From: Allacma fusca
Lineage: Eukaryota; Arthropoda; Collembola; Symphypleona; Sminthuridae
NCBI GenBank assembly: GCA_947179485.1
Contig: OX359245.1
Span: forward strand, 78,479,067 to 78,543,066
DNA length: 64,000 nt
Direction of reading: 5' to 3'
The notes under the pieces are model-generated. The model did no database searches. It was given only the letters and a program-made list of their open reading frames with translations, and was not told the origin of the DNA. Of the stretch, positions 57,750 to 64,000 are shown piece by piece; within the stretch, counting starts at the first letter, position 1; the number at the start of each line of letters is the position of its first letter. The translations under genes were made by a program, and so were the position numbers.

Positions 57750-59244
57750 GTTTTGAGGCAGGAGGAATGCATTGAAGATAGAAGGGGGAAACATCCTAAT
57801 CACAATGTAGTGACGCCTGATGGGGCACGCGACTCTATGCGCATATTTTTGTCCTCTCTTAATGCACGTACCTAACACTACTCACTAACAAGCAATCCCA
57901 ATAGATTGTACCTTGATGCTGATTTATCAATTACGAGTTTGCACAAACAGTTTTTAGTGCAATTTCCTGGTTTCAATGCCGAAAACGCGAAGCTGAACAT
58001 TTTCCGAAAAATTTTCAACACTGAGTTCAATCTAAAATTTGGCGATCCCAGAACCGATAAGTGCTCCACATGCGAATTGTTGGTAACTAAAATAAAAACT
58101 ATACAGTTGAATGATCCAGGCAACATCCATACCATTGAGGAGCTTACAACGGAGCACGTGTTCCACTTGGAGAACTCCAAGATGTTCTATGAAGATTACC
58201 ACAATGTTTCGGACTTTCCTGACGACCACTTTGCCTTGTGTTTTGATTACCAAAAGAACACACCGCTTCCCATGACAAATGTTAATAAAGAGTACTACAT
58301 AAGTCAACTGTGGATTTGCAATCTGGGCATAAAGAACATGAAGACAGGAGTTACTAAAATGTTTCTTTATAGCGAGCATTTCGCTCAAAAGGGTATATAG
58401 CTGAGATAACATTTCAAACTTGCTAGCATTAATCATGATATTATAATATAATATCATATTAGTATGAAACAAAATTTGCTTTTCAGGGGCAAATGAGGTT
58501 GTAACCTGCTTAACATGGTATATTCAGAATTTGGTTCCACAAGACGTTACTACTGTACATGTGATTTGTGACAACACTTTCGGGCAAAACAAAAATAGAT
58601 TTGTTTTGGGGGCTTTGCAAAACCTTGCTAATAATCGCTTTGATAAGGTTTACCTTAAATTTCCTATTCCCGGGCATTCTAGAATGCCGATTGATGCAGA
58701 CTTTGGACGCATTGCACTTAGCGCAAAGAAATATGAGTCTGTGCTGTATCCCAGTGATGTTCGGAGGATAATAGAGTTGGCACAAATTCAAAACCCATTT
58801 GAAATTGTTTATGTTAACAATAATCTCACTGATGATCTGTGTAATGACGGCACTACTGTATTGGATGTCAAAGACTTTAAAACTTCACTAGAGAGTTTGT
58901 TTCAGCCGTCACGCCGTGCAAATTTAAATTTGCTAACAGGATGGGAAGTCGAATTTACTACACATCTAAAGTCAGTCATAAATTACACTGGCAGGTTTCC
59001 AGAAGCCAAGAGGGAAAATGATTTGTTCTTTGAAAATGTTACATCTGAAGTATTGAAAAACAAAATTATGAGTGCTCCTTCAGCCTATGATGATTTCTTG
59101 CCTATACCAGTAGCAAAGTTGAAGAATATAGAAGAACTGACAAAGTACGTTGTTCAAAAGCATGGTCTTGAATTCTACAAAACTATTTATGCAGTTGTTG
59201 GAGACCAGAGAAAATACCTTCATGTGGAGTGGAGTGGTAATTAG

Positions 59245-62200
59245 TGTAATAAATTTGTTTTGAAATTTGTAATGGCTTAGCAATGAAAATGTTATGTATT
59301 TGGTGTTAATATGTTTCAATTAACTCGACTTCTATAAAGCCGTTTGTATATAGAAAATGTCTGTTAAATTAATTTCATCGTTACAATAATATTTTATATA
59401 TTGGTGGTTTCATTAATGGTCTTGGAAGTTAATTAATATTTAAGATTTACTGGAATGACGCTATACTAATTTATTATTCTTTAAAATGGTGGTTAAGCAA
59501 TATATACGTTCTAACGTTGCTCTTCGGAGACAAGGTAATGTTCTGCACCATGTAGTATAAATGATAGCTATGAAGTGTAAGCGGCTGGAAAATTCTGTCT
59601 AATGTACATTGGTCGTGTGAGGTTCAGATTAACTCAATCATTGTTTTGACGTAATTCATATATTATTTTCATGAAGGATCTGATGAGTGCATATACAGGC
59701 GATTTGTTTTGTTACGAACCATTAAAGCATCTTTAAATAGTGAAAACAGTTGAAAATGTTTTTTTCAAAAGTATGATACATTGCTCATGAATGTCATGTA
59801 TACGTGTATTTAAATAAAGTCGTAAAAGATTCATTACATTTTTATTATATCCTGTTTAAATGCACTGAATAGTTAAAAGTTCTTACTTATTGTTTTATAA
59901 GTGAGCTTAATACCCAAGTGGTTATTTGTTACACTTGTCCTGAATCTAACAAGAAGTTCAAGAGCAATTTAGCATTTCCGGTAAGTATAATGTGTGCGGA
60001 TATGAAACCAAACTGATGTAGTCTTGTAAATCACTATTACATGAGTATTACAAGCAAAATTAATGACGAAATGTATTGATAAAAATAACTACTGCTGGGT
60101 ACATTCACCAGATGTGTGCAACACTAATGTGCAGAGGTCAAATGTATAATAGCTAACCTCCTAATTAAGAAAAATAATCAAATATATTATTGTTTACTTT
60201 CATTTGCCAACGATTCCGGTTCAGGTACCGAAATCTTGCACCATTGCCCACTTTGGTAGCCCAAAATTTTCTCGAAACTGTGCAAGGCAAGCAGTTGCAC
60301 TCATATTGTTGTAGTACGCTCGTTATTAGGAATGAGGCAGCAATCAGCACTACTCATCTGGTGGTGCTGAGAAAATCTAAAAAATGATCTAGTAGATCTG
60401 GTGGTTTACTCCTTGTGATCCAGTCTATTGTCTTGACTATTTTCTCTTGTGCCCGCCATCCCACAATCTCGTTGATCACTCAATTTATAATCTGCCCGGC
60501 CTCCCATGGGTCCCGCGTTTTATTCACACTGTTGCTAGCAGTTGCAAACTATATACCAATTTTAAAGTAAAGAATATTATTCCTGTGATGCTAAGTTTGT
60601 CCTAATAATTTTAGTCTGTCATAATAATATTGTCAGCTGTAATAACTGCGGACGAGATTTCTAGCATTGTTTATACATTTACAAAAAATTCTTGAATATT
60701 CAAGTTGAAATATACAAGCTCACGTTCAAGTCAAGTTATGTGTCCAATTTGAATGTCAAGATATTATCAAGTTCAAGTTCTATAAAATAAACTTGAGAAT
60801 CGTGCACTTGAATACTCAAGTTGCTTGAGAGACTTGGTTAATACATTGCGGATACATTGTTTAGACATTTTTTTCAAATTCAAGTCGTTTAAAATAACTT
60901 CACTTGATCGCAGCTCTAAACACTAGTAATGTTATACACAGCACTATCTACCGAGTGATTCTTTGTTGAAAGCTTGAATACATCTCTTGCATACATCCAT
61001 AAAATATTTGATTCTCCCAGTTTGCCACTCATTTAGTTTCGAATTTACTCATCACCTCAAAACGCAATCAATTATTTACACACTATTGCAAATGTAGAAC
61101 TGTTATACATTCTACTACTCCTACAATCTATTTTGTGATTATAATTAAGGCAACTCAATGCATGTATATATAGTATATGCATTGAGTTTTCCCGAATTCG
61201 GACTCGGAGCAGTCGGGAAATTATTTTGTATTTAAAACCGAGACCATTAAAAAATGTCTACCCGAAACCGACTCTAACTCGAACGGAAACCAGACACAAA
61301 ATGTACGTATTTTTTTGTGAAAGAAAAATAATGCAGCAATCCCTGGACCGGTGTTTAATTTCATTAGAATTCGGTACAATGAGCCAAACTTATATTTTTT
61401 CTTCAATAAACTTGTTAGATGCCGACTTTAACCACAATATTAAAACCAGTAACGTCCATATTGTATCTTCTTGAGTAGCACACAATCGGAGTTAAAATGT
61501 CGGAGCCAAACGAAAAAACACGCAAGATAGATAGGAACCCCATTGCCAGGAATGCCCAAAAAATCACGCGGCATCCTTGCCACATTAGGGTACTTAGATT
61601 CGTGTGCTGACAAAAATCAGATATAAATAGTGTTATGCGATGTACTTGCAGTGTAAGGAGACTGTCTATTGTTTTTTCTGATGTTTTACAAAAAAACTGC
61701 ATACGTTTTAGTAAATCGGGCTTGCTAGGTTTGACGAAAATGCCAATTTTTATTGTCCAGGTAACACAAATCAGTTTATTCCAAAATAAGTTTTTACTTT
61801 CGTTTTTTGGTACGGTCCGGTAGATTTTTCACACTCGACCCGACTTTTTCGGGTCGAAAACTTGATACATAAAACCGGCTCGAAAGTAAACGGTAAAAAA
61901 AAGATTAGACTCGAACTCGACTCGAACCCGAAACCTCGAGTTTCCCGAACTCGAACAAAAACACTAATATACATTGCTATACATATGCATATAGTCGAAG
62001 AGGCGAAGAGCCGCAGAGACAAAATGGCAGCGACAACATGAATCCAATTTGTCTAATGAAATAGTGACGCAAAAATTATAAAAAGCTCACTTGATCTCAT
62101 TTTGTTTTTCCTAGACGGAATCAACTGAACCCCTCAAGCATCACGACTTCGAAGAAGAATCGTCTTATGTCAGTTTATCAAGAATACTTCCAAAAATCAC

Positions 62201-63075
62201 AAATAATATCAATGGGATAAAAAATCTAGGAAAAGCAAGTTTTCGGAAGTCTTTCGAAAAACTAATAAGTTTTGTTTCTCTTTTTTGTTTTAATTTTTGC
62301 GCATTGAAAATATGTAAATTCAAAAAGAAATGTAAATGCTCTTCAAGTTAAAGTCATGTCATCCGAAATTTTAAAATCTTAGCCACCATCATTAAAATCA
62401 TCATTTATGCGGCCCATATTTTAATATATGTTGTCGCCAGGAAGGACATACGATACTTGAACCCACAGGACTAATAAATTATTGTGTTTTGCCGACGTTT
62501 TTGAATTTAAACGATTAAAATCGATTAAGCGGGGCTCGAAATTTTGGGAAAATAGATTTTGGGGCGTCCTATGACTCCAAGCCAGCTTTTGACTGAGATG
62601 ATGAGCACTGATTTCTCATTCAAAGCTACTTACTTGCTCTACCAGCTAAACTAAAGCCAATCATAATTTCAAAATCCCAGTAAAATTGTTGGCGATATAT
62701 TCAAAATCCCCAATTTTTGGATCGAATTTCAGCATTATGTTCCATCACCAAGTAATCATCTAAAAATTCGCCGTCAGACCTCAAGACAAATTGTCTTACG
62801 ATAAAGTTCCCGAATAAATTTTAAAAAATACTAATTTATATTCAGTAGTAAATTAAAAATTAATTCTTTGAGAGCTAATAAAAAACATTTACAATAAACT
62901 CCAGCTATTATGTCGCTTATCGGTCAGTGATATCTCATGAAAAATACAAGTCGTAATTTGGGCAGGGTACTTAAATTTATCGATTTTTAGGAACATTTCA
63001 GAATTTGTTCAAACAACTGACTCAGGCAGGAGTACTTGAAGTAGCAGACTTGATTATAACCCCCCTCATCTTGTA
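59245..63075. other. Gene-poor stretch with two decayed hAT-like segments
   Basis: About 60680-60918 is built of CAAGTTCAAG words and ends CTTGATCGCAGCTCT, like the right end of family 3. About 61180-61965 is built of CCGAAACC and ACTCGA words and ends GAACAAAAACACTA, like family 4. Neither has a clean target duplication. No gene was recognised. A splice-acceptor-like TTTTTCCTAG at 62114 precedes about 75 open codons of unknown meaning. Confidence 0.4.
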
Positions 63076-64000
63076 GATAAGAGTCATTTAAAGAAACGGC
63101 TTTGCAAGGGCCTTGCTCAAAATTACCAAACAGCCCTTGCAAACCAGTGTGTGGGCGGCTGGCTTTAGAAACCTTTTGTAGACTAGAGCCACTTATGGGA
63201 ACGGCTTTTGCAAGGGCCTTGCTCAACATTACCTAACAGCCCTTGCAAGACAGTGTGGGCTGCTGGCTCTAGAAACATCTTGTAGACTAGAGCCACTTAC
63301 GGGAACGGCTTTGCAAGGGCCAAGCTCAAAATTACCAAACAGCCCTTGCAAGCCAGTGTGTGGGCGGCGTGCTCCAGAAACTTCTTGTAGATAGGAGCCT
63401 TTTATCAGAACGGCTTTGCAAGGGCCTTCTTCAAAATTACCAAACAGCCCTTGCAAGCCAGTGTAAGGGCGGCTGGCTCTAGAAATTTCTGGTATACTAA
63501 AGCCATTTATCAGAATGCTTGGCAAGGGCCTTGCTCAAAATTACCCACCAGTCCTTACAAGCCAGTCCGTAAGCGGCTGGCTCTAGAAATTTCTGGTAAA
63601 CTAGAACCATTTAAAGAAGAGGCTTTGCAAGGGCCTTGCTCAAAATTACCAAACAGCCCTTGCAAACCAGTGTGTGGGTGGCTGGCTTTAGAAACCTCTT
63701 GTAGACTAGAGCCACTTATGGGAACGGCTTTTGCAAGTGCCTTGCTCAAAATTACCTAACAGCCCTTGCAAGCCAGTGTGTGGGCTGCTGGCTCTAGAAA
63801 CCTCTTGTAGACTAGAGCCACACACGGGAACGGCTTTGCAATGGCCTTGCTCAAAATTACCAAACAGCCCTTGCAAGCCAGTGTGTGGGCGGCTGGCTCT
63901 ACAAATTTCTGGTATACTAAAGCCATTTATCAGAATGGCTTGGCAAGGGTCTTGCTCAAAATTACCCACTAGCCCTTACAAGCCAGTCCGTAAGTGGCTG
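63076..64000 (+). repeat. ~105-bp satellite array, running off the window
   Basis: About nine units lie in forward orientation, spaced 104-106 bp (for example the ACCAAACAGCCC core at about 63127, 63338, 63439, 63649 and 63859). Units carry TTGCAAGGGC...GCCCTTGCAA arms and fall into sub-types differing at the CTCTTGTAGACTAGAGCCAC versus TTTCTGGTATACTAAAGCC segment, which tend to alternate. The array continues past the right edge. Confidence 0.95.

Larger units (their letters stand above)
52894..59244 (+). pseudogene. Transposase-like multicopy gene (DUF7869 type), four exons, one in-frame stop
   Basis: Exons are 52894-53002, 55006-55328, 57750-58392 and 58487-59244, all with GT-AG junctions and matching phases, joining into 611 codons. 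Exon 1 gives a basic start (KKRVPRPEEWTRNRAKKART). Exon 2 begins GNEYLNEQGDVVV and has DCLCGCPQKLTDEEKEYVYE. Exon 3 has DRRGKHPNHN, CSTCELL and FDYQKNTPLP. Exon 4 has HVICDNTFGQNKNR and FPIPGHSRMPIDADFG. This order matches a large family of invertebrate 'uncharacterized proteins', partly covered by DUF7869. The conserved D...D...D residues suggest an RNase-H-like catalytic core (inferred). A single TAA at 57873-57875 interrupts exon 3 at a position usually Glu; all else is open. It could be a recent nonsense mutation or a sequencing error. The introns are full of satellite. Confidence 0.7.

Noticed and set aside
61180..61965. Full hAT family-4 element
   Set aside because: Only the right end resembles the family terminus; the left end and target duplication do not match well enough to call boundaries.
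62115..62350. Possible terminal exon after TTTTTCCTAG
   Set aside because: Open for about 75 codons, but no upstream exon, domain or composition signal supports it.

Overview
The window looks like arthropod nuclear DNA. It is AT-rich, its genes have short GT-AG introns, and about half of it is mobile or satellite sequence. The best guess is a springtail (Collembola) or a related hexapod, based on a tandem family of ~424-residue seven-pass receptor-like proteins and a small secreted CRAL-TRIO protein. That assignment is recall-based and only moderately secure. No tRNA, rRNA or CRISPR array was seen.

1-37 kb is a receptor cluster on the minus strand. Three loci splice to open frames with the same architecture: exons of 448, 322 and 502-505 bp (4319-6964, 14282-16195, 23599-29598). 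At least four more are broken (around 12.8, 17.8-22.3, 30.1-32.5 and 35.7-36.4 kb), and the left edge holds the 5' flank of another copy lying outside. Two ~2 kb blocks carry a five-exon CRAL-TRIO gene, one intact (33143-34275) and one frameshifted (10581-11663). Each is followed by a receptor remnant, so CRAL-TRIO plus receptor was duplicated as a unit. Seven insertions with perfect 8-bp target-site duplications and hAT-like termini punctuate the cluster. Three are nested inside one receptor exon. The largest family carries a 39-bp minisatellite.

37-43 kb holds another hAT-like element, a 106-bp palindrome, gene-poor DNA and a 101-bp tandem array built on AACCGGTT palindromes.

43.5-52.2 kb is a Maverick/Polinton- or adintovirus-like element. 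On the minus strand are a two-exon protein-primed family-B DNA polymerase with an N-terminal zinc finger and OTU-like domain, and two tiny overlapping ORFs upstream. On the plus strand are a spliced single-pass membrane protein, a three-exon RING-H2 protein with three SUMO-interacting-like motifs, a packaging-type ATPase, a ~100-aa helical protein and a 174-aa protein with a very basic tail. No integrase, capsid protein or maturation protease is visible. A 200-N assembly gap follows immediately.

52.4-64 kb holds a four-exon gene of a multicopy invertebrate 'uncharacterized protein' family (transposase-like, DUF7869 type), interrupted by one in-frame TAA. It is surrounded, and its introns are filled, by a ~105-bp satellite whose unit contains a 10-bp-arm hairpin.
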